From NCBI GenBank assembly GCA_942491525.1, contig CALOBW010000030.1, positions 248,001 through 312,000 on the forward strand: a stretch of DNA of 64,000 nucleotides, read 5' to 3'. The stretch comes from CAYWBU01 sp942491525 (GTDB taxonomy: Bacteria; Desulfobacterota; Desulfomonilia; UBA1062). Under the pieces are notes generated by a model that saw nothing but the letters and a program-made list of their open reading frames with translations, had not been told where the DNA came from and did no database searches. Below, in pieces: positions 8,190 through 17,227 of this stretch. Made by a program: the position numbers and the translations under genes. How positions within the stretch are numbered: position 1 is the first letter of the stretch; each line of letters starts with the position of its first letter.

Positions 8190-10424
8190 ATGCCGGGCGG
8201 CCTGCGCCTCAAAGTTGTGCTGATCTCCTTGCTGCCCTCGGGCATCATCCTGCTCTTCGCCGGCGTAACCCTCTTCTACTCAATTGAACATGCCAGCCGC
8301 CAGGCCGTGCTGCAGCGGGATGCCGAGATCGCCCGCATAACGGCCTGGCGCATCTCAGAACAGATGCAGAGCTACAGCCTGCCTCTCAAAATCATCGCCA
8401 ACAGCATAGCGGCCCAGAACATGAACAGGCAGGCGATCCCGGCCCTGATTGGGAATAACCTCCAGGCCCAGCACCTCTATGACGGCGGCATCATCGTCTA
8501 CAACCATGAAGGCCAGCCGGTCTACACCAGCAAACCCCTCAAAGATCCTCCGCCGCAAAACATGGCGCCCCCCAACACACACCAGCCGACATTTTCCGAC
8601 ATCCTGATCGACCCCTCCCTCAATACCGAGATCTTCATGGTGATGGTGCCGATCCTGACTGACGACAACCGCCATATCGGCACCGTCACAGGCAGGGCCA
8701 CCGTGCGCTACTCATCCTGGGAGTCCAAGTTCGCCCACATGCTGGACCTCAGGACCGGCCGCGGCGGCTACGCCATCCTGGTGGACGGCCAGGGGCGGGT
8801 GATCCATCACCGCAAATCATTTCTGATCGGGCGCGACATCTCTGACATGCAGGCCGTAGACCTCGTCCGGCAGGGCCTGAACGGTTCTCTCTTCATCGAC
8901 AGCAATGAGTCTGACAGCATGGTCTGCGGCTACGCGCCGGTGCCGGGCAGCAACTGGGGCATCATTCACCTGGAGTACTGGGACCTGATCATCGGCGACA
9001 TCCGCACCCAGCGGACCCTCATCCTCAGCATCGCCCCCATCATAGTAGTTCTGACCGCCCTCATTCTGGTCATGATGATACAGCGCGCCCTCAGGCCGCT
9101 GCAGAAACTGAACCAGGCCACCCACGCCATTGCCCAGGGCAACTTTGAAACCAGCCTGGAGATCAACACCGACGACGAGGTGGCTGAACTGGCCCGCAGC
9201 TTCAACAGCATGGCCGCAGAACTCAAGGCATCCTACCACGACCTGGAGCAGCGCATCACTGAACTGAAAGAGCTCAGAGGCATGCTGCACAACACCATCG
9301 ATTCAATGCCCTCCATCATGATCGGCATCGATGAGATGTTCAGGATCACCCAGTGGAACAGCGAAGCTCAACGGCTGACCGCCATCACACCAGATTCAGC
9401 CCAGGGTCAGCCAATCCTCGAGACCCTGCCGCAACTTGCCAGCCGGACCGAGCAGATTCAGCGGGCCCTCAAAAGCCAGACCCCCATCCATGAACAGCGC
9501 GTCCTGGATCTGCTACCCGGCCGGGTAGCAGAGCTCACAATCTACCCTCTGAGCGGTTCAAACGGCGCAGTCATCCGCCTGGATGACGTCAGCGACCGCA
9601 TCCGCATGGAAGAGATCATGATCCAGTCGGAAAAGATGCTCAGCGTGGGTGGCCTGGCGGCCGGCATGGCCCATGAGATCAACAACCCCCTGGCCGGCAT
9701 CCTGCAGAATATCCAGGTGATCCAAAACCGCTGCGACCCCAGCCTGGGGCCCAATGTCCAGAAAGCCAAAGAGTGCAGCTGCGACATCCGGCAGGTCAAG
9801 TGCTACCTGGATCTGCGGGGCATCCCGGCCATGCTGCAGGCGATCAGAGATGCCGGCGAGACTGCCGCCCGCATCGTGGAGAACCTCCTAAGCTTCAGCC
9901 GCAGCAGTCAGGAGAGCCCCAGCCTGCAGGACATGGCCCGGCTGCTGGACCGCACCGTTGAGCTGGCCATGAGCGACTATGACATCAAACAGCTGATCCA
10001 GCAGCACGGCATCCTCTTTGACAAACACTACCAGCCCAACCTGCCGCAGGTGATGTGCGTGCCGATAAAAATCCAGCAGGTCATCATAAATCTGATTAAA
10101 AATGCCGTCCAGAGCCTCTCCGAGATCGAAGTAACTCCCTTGATCCGCCTGAGTCTCAAAAGCGACCGCAACAACATCCTGATCGAAATTGAAGATAACG
10201 GCCCCGGCATGGACAGCCATATGCAGCAGCACATCTTCGAGCCCTTCTTCACCACCCGCAAAGTGGGCTCAGGCATCGGCCTCGGTCTCTCGGTGGCCTA
10301 CTTCATCATCACCGAAAACCACAAGGGCAGCTTGACGGTCCAGTCCGAACCGGGCCTGGGCACAACCTTCATCATCAGCCTGCCCATCAACAGCCGGCTT
10401 GACAGCCAGACTGATCAGCAGTAG
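8190..10424 (+). CDS. Membrane histidine kinase: double Cache, HAMP, PAS, HisKA, HATPase
   Basis: The start is the ATG at 8190, with GAGGAG seven bases upstream inside the preceding gene's end; the frame is open further upstream but lacks a better signal. The product is 744 aa. A first membrane segment lies at about 10-30, a periplasmic Cache region at about 35-270, a second membrane segment at about 278-298, HAMP at 300-352, PAS at about 365-470, the phospho-accepting His495 in AHEINNP, and the ATPase with an N box at about 634-638 and DNGPGM at about 669. A cysteine-rich insert (CSCDIRQVKC) sits in the HisKA region. No response regulator is adjacent. It is coupled to the binding-protein gene. 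Confidence 0.9.
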   Translation: MPGGLRLKVVLISLLPSGIILLFAGVTLFYSIEHASRQAVLQRDAEIARITAWRISEQMQSYSLPLKIIANSIAAQNMNRQAIPALIGNNLQAQHLYDGGIIVYNHEGQPVYTSKPLKDPPPQNMAPPNTHQPTFSDILIDPSLNTEIFMVMVPILTDDNRHIGTVTGRATVRYSSWESKFAHMLDLRTGRGGYAILVDGQGRVIHHRKSFLIGRDISDMQAVDLVRQGLNGSLFIDSNESDSMVCGYAPVPGSNWGIIHLEYWDLIIGDIRTQRTLILSIAPIIVVLTALILVMMIQRALRPLQKLNQATHAIAQGNFETSLEINTDDEVAELARSFNSMAAELKASYHDLEQRITELKELRGMLHNTIDSMPSIMIGIDEMFRITQWNSEAQRLTAITPDSAQGQPILETLPQLASRTEQIQRALKSQTPIHEQRVLDLLPGRVAELTIYPLSGSNGAVIRLDDVSDRIRMEEIMIQSEKMLSVGGLAAGMAHEINNPLAGILQNIQVIQNRCDPSLGPNVQKAKECSCDIRQVKCYLDLRGIPAMLQAIRDAGETAARIVENLLSFSRSSQESPSLQDMARLLDRTVELAMSDYDIKQLIQQHGILFDKHYQPNLPQVMCVPIKIQQVIINLIKNAVQSLSEIEVTPLIRLSLKSDRNNILIEIEDNGPGMDSHMQQHIFEPFFTTRKVGSGIGLGLSVAYFIITENHKGSLTVQSEPGLGTTFIISLPINSRLDSQTDQQ

Positions 10425-10455
10425 GAACTCCCTAACAAAACCAGGAGCTTCCACT

Positions 10456-10824
10456 ATGTATAGCCAAATTGCAATAATCGGTTTCTGTATCTACATGCTG
10501 GGTTTCGGCCTGCTGCTGATCGTCCGCCCCAGTGTCGCCGAAGGATTCGGCCTCAAGATCTTGACACCCGCCGGCAGAACTGAGATCCGGGTCTTCTATG
10601 GCGGAATATCACTGGCCAACGGCCTCTTCTTCAGCCTGCTCTTCAGCCGCGGCCTGATTGAGGAGTGCCTGCTCGGCGCGACCCTGACAGCCGCAACAAT
10701 CCTGACCATCCGCATTCTGGGCACGGCCGTGGACGGCGGCTGGCAGGAGGGCTACACCAAGCTAGCCATCCCCTGCGAGACCCTCTTTGTGATCGCACTG
10801 GCCGCCGGGCTGCTCTCTATCTAG
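10456..10824 (+). CDS. DUF4345-like small membrane protein
   Basis: A 122-aa protein with about four hydrophobic segments and the REIRVFYGG-like signature (here TEIRVFYGG) of the DUF4345 family, whose function is unknown. I start it at the ATG at 10456 because AGGAG lies eight bases upstream; the longer frame from 10399 overlaps the kinase gene. It follows the histidine kinase by 31 bases and may share its transcript. Its 3' end overlaps the convergent phosphatase gene by eight bases. Confidence 0.7.
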   Translation: MYSQIAIIGFCIYMLGFGLLLIVRPSVAEGFGLKILTPAGRTEIRVFYGGISLANGLFFSLLFSRGLIEECLLGATLTAATILTIRILGTAVDGGWQEGYTKLAIPCETLFVIALAAGLLSI

Positions 10825-11329
10825 CCAGCAGCTCTTCGAGCTTCTTGATCAGAGCCGGCAGATAGTCAGTGATCTGATGCATGACCGCCTCAAATCTGGC
10901 CTGGTCGCGCTCCACCCAGGGATCCTTGATCTTCCGGTAGCGCCCGGTGGCCGCCTCGGAGAGCGTCAGATACTTGTGGTTATGGGGACTCAGATACCTA
11001 TGCAGCTTGATCATACCGATAATGATGTCGGCATCCTCAAACCGCTCGCGGCAGTCGCGCTTGTGGCAGGGCACATGGGCATCAAGCTCGGCCTCAGAGA
11101 AGCCCTCCTTGAGCATCAGCACCCTGGTCTTGGGAAAGATGGCGTCGTCACGGTTGAAGACAGCGGCCGAGGCAACCTCGACCCTGTCTCTCAGAATTTC
11201 AGACTCACCGACCAGCCGCTTAAACCAGAATTCGGCATAGGGGCTGCGGCAGATATTGGTGGCGCAGACAAAGAGAACCTTGAGTTTCTCATCGCTGCGC
11301 TGCTGAACTAATTTATCAAGTTTATGCAT
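10817..11329 (-). CDS. Low-molecular-weight protein-tyrosine phosphatase family protein
   Basis: The 170-aa product has the P-loop VCATNICRSP near residue 21, matching the C-x5-R-S signature of low-molecular-weight phosphatases, and the general-acid loop IKDPW near residue 135. The family dephosphorylates phosphotyrosine or acts on related substrates in the cytoplasm. The usual Gly of C-x-G-N is Thr here, and the motif DCRERFEDADIIIGM fits the fold core. GAGG precedes the ATG by five bases. It converges on the DUF4345 gene with overlapping ends, so no terminator can lie between them. Confidence 0.85.
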   Translation of the reverse strand: MHKLDKLVQQRSDEKLKVLFVCATNICRSPYAEFWFKRLVGESEILRDRVEVASAAVFNRDDAIFPKTRVLMLKEGFSEAELDAHVPCHKRDCRERFEDADIIIGMIKLHRYLSPHNHKYLTLSEAATGRYRKIKDPWVERDQARFEAVMHQITDYLPALIKKLEELLAR

Positions 11330-11419
11330 ATTGGCCTCTTCTTTACGAACTACTGTTCAGGCGCCATAGCATAACTTTCACAGCATGTCTAACTGCCGCA
11401 GGTAAAACTTGTGTAACGG

Positions 11420-11953
11420 CTAGCCCACCACCAGTTCATAATCCCCAAAGTCAGTCAGATCGATGCCCAGATCACGCGGTTCCGTCACATAGAAGGAGGC
11501 CGGTCGGCCGTCACCGCCGGCCACAACCTCGCCGTGCGGCACATCCTTGAGCATCACAAAGAAGCTGGCAAACGGATCATTGTACCGAACCTTCAGACAG
11601 CAGAAATCAGCGGCACTCAACTCGCCGCACTCAATGATGGCCGCCAGCTCCTGACGCCTGTGCAGCGCGATCACCAGATAGAGCGGCTTGGTGGCGGGAT
11701 CGCCGATCAGCAGAAACTCCTCATTGTCGGCATGGGTGCCGAAGGAGGCAAAGGTGGTGCGGTTTACCGTGACGGTGATCAGCTTATGCGGGCCAAAGGC
11801 CGCCGCTGAGGAGTAGATGGTGCCGTCGCGGGTCTCCTCGTCACCGACCTCCAGTTCATGATTATTGGGACAGAGACGGATGATCAGGCCCCTGGCTTCC
11901 AGATCCTGCATGACGGCCGGACTCATCTCGACCGGATTCAATACTATCTGCAT
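11420..11953 (-). CDS. Hypothetical protein, predicted mostly beta-stranded
   Basis: I do not recognise this 177-aa protein. The ATG at 11951-11953 has AGGAG five bases upstream, so I prefer it to the longer frame. It has no signal peptide or membrane segment. The sequence alternates hydrophobic and polar residues in short strands (LITVTVNRTTF, LYLVIALHRR) and ends FGDYELVVG, which suggests a small beta-barrel fold. It stands alone between the phosphatase and a small membrane protein on the same strand. Confidence 0.55.
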   Translation of the reverse strand: MQIVLNPVEMSPAVMQDLEARGLIIRLCPNNHELEVGDEETRDGTIYSSAAAFGPHKLITVTVNRTTFASFGTHADNEEFLLIGDPATKPLYLVIALHRRQELAAIIECGELSAADFCCLKVRYNDPFASFFVMLKDVPHGEVVAGGDGRPASFYVTEPRDLGIDLTDFGDYELVVG

Positions 11954-12035
11954 GGCAGCTCCTGTTTTTTGCATGGGTTAACATACAATCCGGGCGTATG
12001 CCAGACCTATTAGTTAACTAAATTCCAGAACCTGC

Positions 12036-12281
12036 CTATTTCATATTGAAGCGCTTGCGAATATCCTTCAAGGCGCCCAGCAGAATGTCGCGGTTGCGAT
12101 AATCCTTATCCGGCCGGCGCAGAGAGCCGCTCCTGAAGTAGTTGACCAGCTCCAGGTCCAGCAGCCACATTATCAGCAGCACAAAGGCGATTATCAGACC
12201 GATCTCGCCGAAGATGACTCCGGCAAAGATCCCCAGAACAGCCGCCAACGTCGTCCAGCCAGGATTATTTAAATTGATCAT
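12036..12281 (-). CDS. Small membrane protein, hypothetical
   Basis: An 81-aa product with one long or two short hydrophobic segments (about residues 10-42) followed by a basic cytoplasmic tail rich in Arg, Lys and Asp. The ribosome binding site is weak. The family is unknown to me. It lies divergently from the hybrid kinase gene across an AT-rich 82-base gap that should hold promoters for both. Confidence 0.5.
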   Translation of the reverse strand: MINLNNPGWTTLAAVLGIFAGVIFGEIGLIIAFVLLIMWLLDLELVNYFRSGSLRRPDKDYRNRDILLGALKDIRKRFNMK

Positions 12282-12363
12282 CTTCTAATAATAATTATAC
12301 AATTAAAGATGACAATCCACATCAGATCATCTAGACTTACTGCAACTTTCGGGGACTTTTAAT

Positions 12364-14937
12364 ATGAAGATGCTCAAGCATATTCTGCGGCTCATACTCT
12401 ATACAATATTGGCTGCCATCCTGATCCTGCTGCTCTTCAGCTCGGCCCTCTCGTCTGACCACCGGGCCAGCCAAGGAATAATTGACCTGCGCCAGGTAGA
12501 TTTCCAGAAGAGCAACCCCATCAAACTGCAAGGCCAGTGGGAGTTCTACTGGAACGAGTTCCTAGAGCCGGCACAACTCCCGGCCCAGGACAGGATCAGC
12601 GGCTATGTGGAGCTGCCGCGGGCCTGGAACCACCATAACATCCCCGGCCTCGAACTGCAGGCCGGCGGCATCGCCACCTACCGGCTGCAGATCCTGACCG
12701 GCCAGGAGAGTGAACGCCTGGCCCTCAAAATCCCAACCATCAGCACCGCCTACAGACTCTGGAGCAATGGCGAACTGGTGGCCGGCCGCGGGGAACCGGG
12801 AGTGACCCGTCAATCCACCATCCCCTGGTACCAGCCCGCCATCGCCGCGGTCTCACCCGCAGACGGCCGCATCGACCTGGTGCTGCAGGTGGCCAACCAC
12901 CACTACCGCGAAGGCGGCGTCTGGTCTGTCATCACCATCGGGTCGGCAACCTCCATCTGGCAGCACACCTACCACAGACTCGCCTTCGACTGCTTCCTGC
13001 TGGGCGCCCTGATCATGATCGGCATCTACCATCTGGGACTCTTCTGGCTCAGACACAAGGAGCGCTACACCCTCTACTTCGGCGGTTTCTGCCTGACCAT
13101 CGCCCTCTTCCTGATCGGACGCGGCGAATATTACATATCCTACCTGATGCCCTTCCTGAACTGGGAACTCAGCTTCAAGGTCACAGAGCTGACCAACTTC
13201 CTGGCCCTGCCGCTGCTGATGCTCTATCTCAGACAGCTCTATCCGCAGGAGTTCAGCCGCAGGGTTGTCAGAGGCTGCAGCGCCATAATCATCCCCTGCT
13301 GTCTGGCGGTTCTGATTCTACCGGCCATCAGCTACTCATACCTGGAGATCCCCTATCAGTTCTTCGCACTCTTCATGCTTCTCTACTCGCTGCTGGCCAT
13401 GATCCTGGCCGCATTCCACAGACGCGAAGGCGCCCTGATGATCCTGCTGGGCTTCGTCGTTATTCTGGCCTGCCTGATCAATGACCTGCTCTTCTACAAT
13501 CAGATCATCCAGACCGGCAACTTCATGCAGTTCGGCACGGTTATCTTTGTCTTCTCCCACGCCTTCATCCTCTCCCAGCGCATCACCCGGGCCTTCACCA
13601 CCGTGGAGATCCAGGCCCTGGAACTGGATGCCGAGAACCAGAAGCGCCGCCGCGCCGAAGAGGAGCTGCGGCGCCTCAACCTGACCCTTGAAGACAAGGT
13701 TGAGATCCGCACCAGGCAGCTGGAGCAGGCCCGCACCGAGGCCGAGGCCGCCAACATCGCCAAAAGCTCTTTTCTGGCCAACATGAGCCATGAGATCCGC
13801 ACCCCCATGAACGGCGTCATCGGCATGACCGGGCTGCTGCTCAAAACCAACCTCAACCAGAAGCAGCGCCAATTCACCCAGACCATCGAGACCAGCTCCA
13901 AGGCCCTGCTGACTTTGATCAACGACATCCTCGACTTTTCAAAAGTTGAGGCCGGCAAGCTGGACCTTGAGATCATCCCCTTCGACCTGCAACAGCTGCT
14001 GCAGGATGTGTTCGATGTCTTCATCGTCAAGGCGGCCGAAAAGAACATCGACCTCAATCTGGAGCTGCCCGCCGGCACCCCCACCCTGCTTAAGGGCGAC
14101 CCGATCCGGCTGCGCCAGATTCTGACCAATCTGCTGAGCAATGCCGTCAAATTCACAAACCAGGGCCAGATCACCATCACCGTCGGACTGACCGACACCT
14201 TCCATGATGAGGCTACCCTGCGCTTCAGCGTTGAGGACAGCGGCATCGGCATTCCCGAGGACAAACGCATCTACCTGTTCAACGCCTTCACCCAGGCCGA
14301 CGAGTCCATCACCCGCAAATACGGCGGTACCGGCCTCGGCCTGACCATCTGCCGCCAGCTGAGCGAACTGATGGGCGGAGAGATCGGCGTGGAGGGCAAC
14401 CCGCAGCAGGGCTCGACCTTCTGGTTCACGGCCCGGCTCAAGATGCTGAGCGGCCAGGAGGCGATCACATTCAGAACAGCCACCCAGACGCTCAGCGATC
14501 AACCCATAACCCCGCCGCCGGCCTATATCGATGATGCCCGCATCCTGCTGGTGGAAGACAACGTCATCAACCAGGAGCTGGCCCTGATGATTGTCGAAGA
14601 TATGGGCTTCAGCGCCGACCTGGCCCAAAACGGCCAGGAGGCCCTCAAGGCCGTCAGCAGCCATGAGTATGACCTGATCCTGATGGATGTGCAGATGCCG
14701 GTCATGGACGGACTGGAAGCCACCCGCCACATCAGAAGCCGGCCGGGCCCCAACCGCGGCATCCCGATCCTGGCCATGACCGCCGGCGCCATGAAGGGCG
14801 ACCGCGAAAAGTGCCTGGCCGCCGGCATGAATGACTACATCACCAAGCCGGTCCAGCCCGACGATGTGACCCATAAGATCAACCAGTGGCTCGACAGGAA
14901 TCTGCAGCAGAAAAGGAGTGTCAATGAATCCGATTGA
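12364..14937 (+). CDS. Hybrid sensor histidine kinase, 7TM-DISM type, with receiver domain
   Basis: An 857-aa membrane sensor. An N-terminal membrane segment (about 8-30) is followed by an extracytoplasmic beta-sandwich (about 40-195, the 7TM-DISM extracellular type), about seven membrane segments (205-405), a coiled coil (415-460), HisKA with His476 in MSHEIRTPMNGV, an ATPase with GTGLGL at about 655, and a receiver with phospho-acceptor Asp775 (LILMDVQMP) and Lys in ITKP at about 828. GGGGA lies upstream of the ATG. Extracellular domains of this class often bind carbohydrates, but the ligand is unknown here. The thioesterase gene starts inside its last codons. Confidence 0.92.
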   Translation: MKMLKHILRLILYTILAAILILLLFSSALSSDHRASQGIIDLRQVDFQKSNPIKLQGQWEFYWNEFLEPAQLPAQDRISGYVELPRAWNHHNIPGLELQAGGIATYRLQILTGQESERLALKIPTISTAYRLWSNGELVAGRGEPGVTRQSTIPWYQPAIAAVSPADGRIDLVLQVANHHYREGGVWSVITIGSATSIWQHTYHRLAFDCFLLGALIMIGIYHLGLFWLRHKERYTLYFGGFCLTIALFLIGRGEYYISYLMPFLNWELSFKVTELTNFLALPLLMLYLRQLYPQEFSRRVVRGCSAIIIPCCLAVLILPAISYSYLEIPYQFFALFMLLYSLLAMILAAFHRREGALMILLGFVVILACLINDLLFYNQIIQTGNFMQFGTVIFVFSHAFILSQRITRAFTTVEIQALELDAENQKRRRAEEELRRLNLTLEDKVEIRTRQLEQARTEAEAANIAKSSFLANMSHEIRTPMNGVIGMTGLLLKTNLNQKQRQFTQTIETSSKALLTLINDILDFSKVEAGKLDLEIIPFDLQQLLQDVFDVFIVKAAEKNIDLNLELPAGTPTLLKGDPIRLRQILTNLLSNAVKFTNQGQITITVGLTDTFHDEATLRFSVEDSGIGIPEDKRIYLFNAFTQADESITRKYGGTGLGLTICRQLSELMGGEIGVEGNPQQGSTFWFTARLKMLSGQEAITFRTATQTLSDQPITPPPAYIDDARILLVEDNVINQELALMIVEDMGFSADLAQNGQEALKAVSSHEYDLILMDVQMPVMDGLEATRHIRSRPGPNRGIPILAMTAGAMKGDREKCLAAGMNDYITKPVQPDDVTHKINQWLDRNLQQKRSVNESD

Positions 14938-15304
14938 AATCAGAGTGCGCGGCTACCACCTAGACCTCTTCAAACATGTCAACAACGCCCGCTATCTGGA
15001 ATTTCTGGAAGAGGCCCGCTGGCACGTGCTGGAGGAGCTCTGCCTGGACAACACCTCGTTTATCATCGTCAACATCAACATCGACTATCACCGGCCAGCC
15101 ACCCTGGGTGACACCCTGCAGGTCGACTGCCGGCTGAAGCGTATCGGCGGCAAGAGCCTGACCCTGACCCAGCATATCAAACTGAAAGATGGGCAACTCA
15201 TTGCCCAGGCGGATGTAACCATGGTGGCCGTCAATATCATAACCGGGCAGACAACCGAGATCAGCCAGGAGCTCAGGGATCAGATCAACAATCTGGCAGC
15301 CTAG
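14924..15304 (+). CDS. Hotdog-fold acyl-CoA thioesterase (YbgC/FcbC type)
   Basis: A 126-aa single hotdog domain. The active-site region reads YHLDLFKHVNNARYLEFLEEAR, with the catalytic Asp four residues before the HVNN motif, as in 4-hydroxybenzoyl-CoA thioesterase-like proteins that hydrolyse acyl-CoA thioesters. The start is the ATG at 14924, preceded by AAAAGGAGTGTC, so the gene overlaps the hybrid kinase end by 14 bases and is translationally coupled to it. It converges on greB, sharing CTAG as both stop codons. Confidence 0.85.
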   Translation: MNPIEIRVRGYHLDLFKHVNNARYLEFLEEARWHVLEELCLDNTSFIIVNINIDYHRPATLGDTLQVDCRLKRIGGKSLTLTQHIKLKDGQLIAQADVTMVAVNIITGQTTEISQELRDQINNLAA

Positions 15305-15783
15305 TCCTCAAGCGGCGTGTAGCTGACCTCGACAATGGTGAAGCTGGCCTTGCCGGCCGGCCGCTGCACATCGATCTCATCATCGACAAACTTCTTGATC
15401 AGGGCCCGCCCCATGGGCGAATCCATGCTGATGTAGCCCAGCTTGGGGTCAAACTCGTCAGGACCCACGATACGGTAGTCGTAAAGCTTGCCGTCCTCAT
15501 CCTCCAGCCGCACCCAGGCGCCGAAGAAGATCTGGGATGTGTCGCGCGGTATCCGGTCAACCACCTGAATATCATCCAGCCGTTTGGTCAGAAAGCGCAC
15601 CCGGCGGTCAATTTCACGCAGACGCTTCTTGCCGTAGATATACTCGGCATTTTCCGAACGGTCGCCCTCGGCGGCCGCGGCGGCCACCGCAGCCGTGACC
15701 CGGGGCCGCTCCTCTTTCCAGAGAAAGTTGAGCTCATCCGAGAGACGCTTGAATCCTTCAGGGGTGATGTATTTGGAAGCCAT
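15301..15783 (-). CDS. greB: Transcript cleavage factor GreA/GreB family, GreB-like
   Basis: A 160-aa protein with the N-terminal coiled coil (about 1-75, including EGDRSENAEYIYGKKRLREID) and the C-terminal FKBP-like domain. It rescues backtracked RNA polymerase by stimulating transcript cleavage. The motif SENAEY and the basic stretch GKKRLREIDRRVRFL are typical of GreB rather than GreA. The ATG at 15783 has only a weak ribosome binding site. It follows the MFS gene by 30 bases on the same strand. Confidence 0.92.
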   Translation of the reverse strand: MASKYITPEGFKRLSDELNFLWKEERPRVTAAVAAAAAEGDRSENAEYIYGKKRLREIDRRVRFLTKRLDDIQVVDRIPRDTSQIFFGAWVRLEDEDGKLYDYRIVGPDEFDPKLGYISMDSPMGRALIKKFVDDEIDVQRPAGKASFTIVEVSYTPLED

Positions 15784-15812
15784 GGCAACTATCTAACACT
15801 TAAACCCGACAG

Positions 15813-16982
15813 CTACAAATCCTTAATCCCGCGGGTGTAGCGGATAATCATAAAGGCGTTGAAGATGAAGATGGTGGCGCTGACATAGAAGATCTGGTCC
15901 AAACCCCAATAATCCCGGATCAGCCCCGAAAGCACCGGCCCGGCGATCATGCCCAGGCCCATACCCAGATTATACAATCCCATGGCAAAACCGATGCCGA
16001 TATCCTTGGAACCGCGCACAACCACGGCTGTGGCCGCCGGATGCGCAATAGCCGTCCCCATGCCGCCAATGATGCTCAGCAGCATAAAGGGCCAGAAACC
16101 GCTGACAAGGGGCACACAGAAGAGCACGCCACCAACGACCAACACGCCGGTCACGATCAGGACGACCTTGTTGTACCTGTTGGCCAGGAAGCCGAACGGT
16201 ATCAGGAAGAGTCCAGCACTGACCATCAGGGCCGAGGTCAAGATGCCAATCTCGGCCACATTCAGACCGACATCCTGGGTAATGAGGGGCAGGAAGGCCA
16301 TCAAGCCGCTCTCACCCAGAGTTAGAATCAGAATGTAGATTACCATGGCCTTCATGATGGGCGACTTCAACGCGATCTTCAGTAAATCCAGAGTTGGGGA
16401 CGCATCTCCAGCGCCTGTCTCTGATTTTTCATGACATTCAGGCACCAGCAGCAGAACCAGCAGCAACGACAGCGCCAGCAGACCCGCCAATGCGTAGAAC
16501 GGCACCGTTATGCTGAACTTTTCAGTCAAGACACCGCCGATGAAGGGACCGAGACCGAAGCCGGTGAAGTGCGCCGCATTAAAGATACCCATTACCGAGG
16601 CCTCCTTATCCTTGGGCGCAATGTGGCCGGCATAGGCCATAGCCACGGTCTCAACCATGACCGCCAGCACACCCTCCAGCAGGCGGATGCCCATCAGGTG
16701 CCAGGGCTCCGTCGCCAGCACATAGCAGAGCGCCACCGGCACATGCAGCCCGAGCCCGAGGGCGATCAGACGTTTAAAGCCGAAGCGGTCAGCCAGGCGG
16801 CCAACGATCGGATTAAAAATCGCAAATGACAAGGCAAAGCTGGATACAATCAGACCGATTACAGTGCCGGACGCTCCCATATCCTGAGCATAGAGCGGCA
16901 GAATGGGCATGATGATGCCGCCGCCCAGCATGGCCGCAGCAATCGAGACACAGAGAGCAAAAAATATACGACTATCCTTCAT
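15813..16982 (-). CDS. Major facilitator superfamily exporter (multidrug/tetracycline-type)
   Basis: A 389-aa, twelve-segment transporter. The loop 2-3 motif GRLADRFGFKR at about 60-71 is the classical MFS motif A (GxLADRxGRK). MPILPLYAQDMGASG near the start fits the drug:proton antiporter group. The substrate cannot be read from the sequence. The ATG has GAGG six bases upstream. It lies just upstream of greB on the same strand, and the two may be co-transcribed, though their functions are unrelated. Confidence 0.85.
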   Translation of the reverse strand: MKDSRIFFALCVSIAAAMLGGGIIMPILPLYAQDMGASGTVIGLIVSSFALSFAIFNPIVGRLADRFGFKRLIALGLGLHVPVALCYVLATEPWHLMGIRLLEGVLAVMVETVAMAYAGHIAPKDKEASVMGIFNAAHFTGFGLGPFIGGVLTEKFSITVPFYALAGLLALSLLLVLLLVPECHEKSETGAGDASPTLDLLKIALKSPIMKAMVIYILILTLGESGLMAFLPLITQDVGLNVAEIGILTSALMVSAGLFLIPFGFLANRYNKVVLIVTGVLVVGGVLFCVPLVSGFWPFMLLSIIGGMGTAIAHPAATAVVVRGSKDIGIGFAMGLYNLGMGLGMIAGPVLSGLIRDYWGLDQIFYVSATIFIFNAFMIIRYTRGIKDL

Positions 16983-17132
16983 TATCTACCTCGCTGGCAG
17001 TAAACACTCTGCCAACCCTGAAGTCAAGCATTTTGGACGGCAGTACAATTTTATCTTGCATAAAATTAAAATTCAGACAACTATGGCAATATCACTATGA
17101 GCAACGATTTAAAAGGCGGTTTTACAACTCCC

Positions 17133-17161
17133 TTGACTAAATCCATCGGAGCCTTTATATT
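17133..17161 (+). promoter_or_regulatory. Sigma70-type promoter of the galactoside operon
   Basis: TTGACT (17133-17138), a 17-base spacer and TATATT (17156-17161) form a near-consensus promoter about 66 bases before the ROK regulator start. Two copies of GTTTTATAA follow in the leader, consistent with autoregulation. Confidence 0.7.
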
Positions 17162-17173
17162 CGAGATGGATTA

Positions 17174-17182
17174 GTTTTATAA
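17174..17182 (+). promoter_or_regulatory. Possible ROK operator half, copy 1
   Basis: GTTTTATAA, here in the context TTAGTTTTATAACC, lies just after the expected transcription start of the ROK regulator. The same 9-mer occurs at 17205 and 19615, and close variants occur upstream of the glucokinase and symporter genes. Confidence 0.4.
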
Positions 17183-17204
17183 CCATCTGATCTATCATGC
17201 AAGC

Positions 17205-17213
17205 GTTTTATAA
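17205..17213 (+). promoter_or_regulatory. Possible ROK operator half, copy 2
   Basis: A second exact GTTTTATAA, 31 bases (about three helical turns) after copy 1, immediately before the ROK regulator ribosome binding site. Confidence 0.4.
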
Positions 17214-17227
17214 AGACAGGAGAAGAT

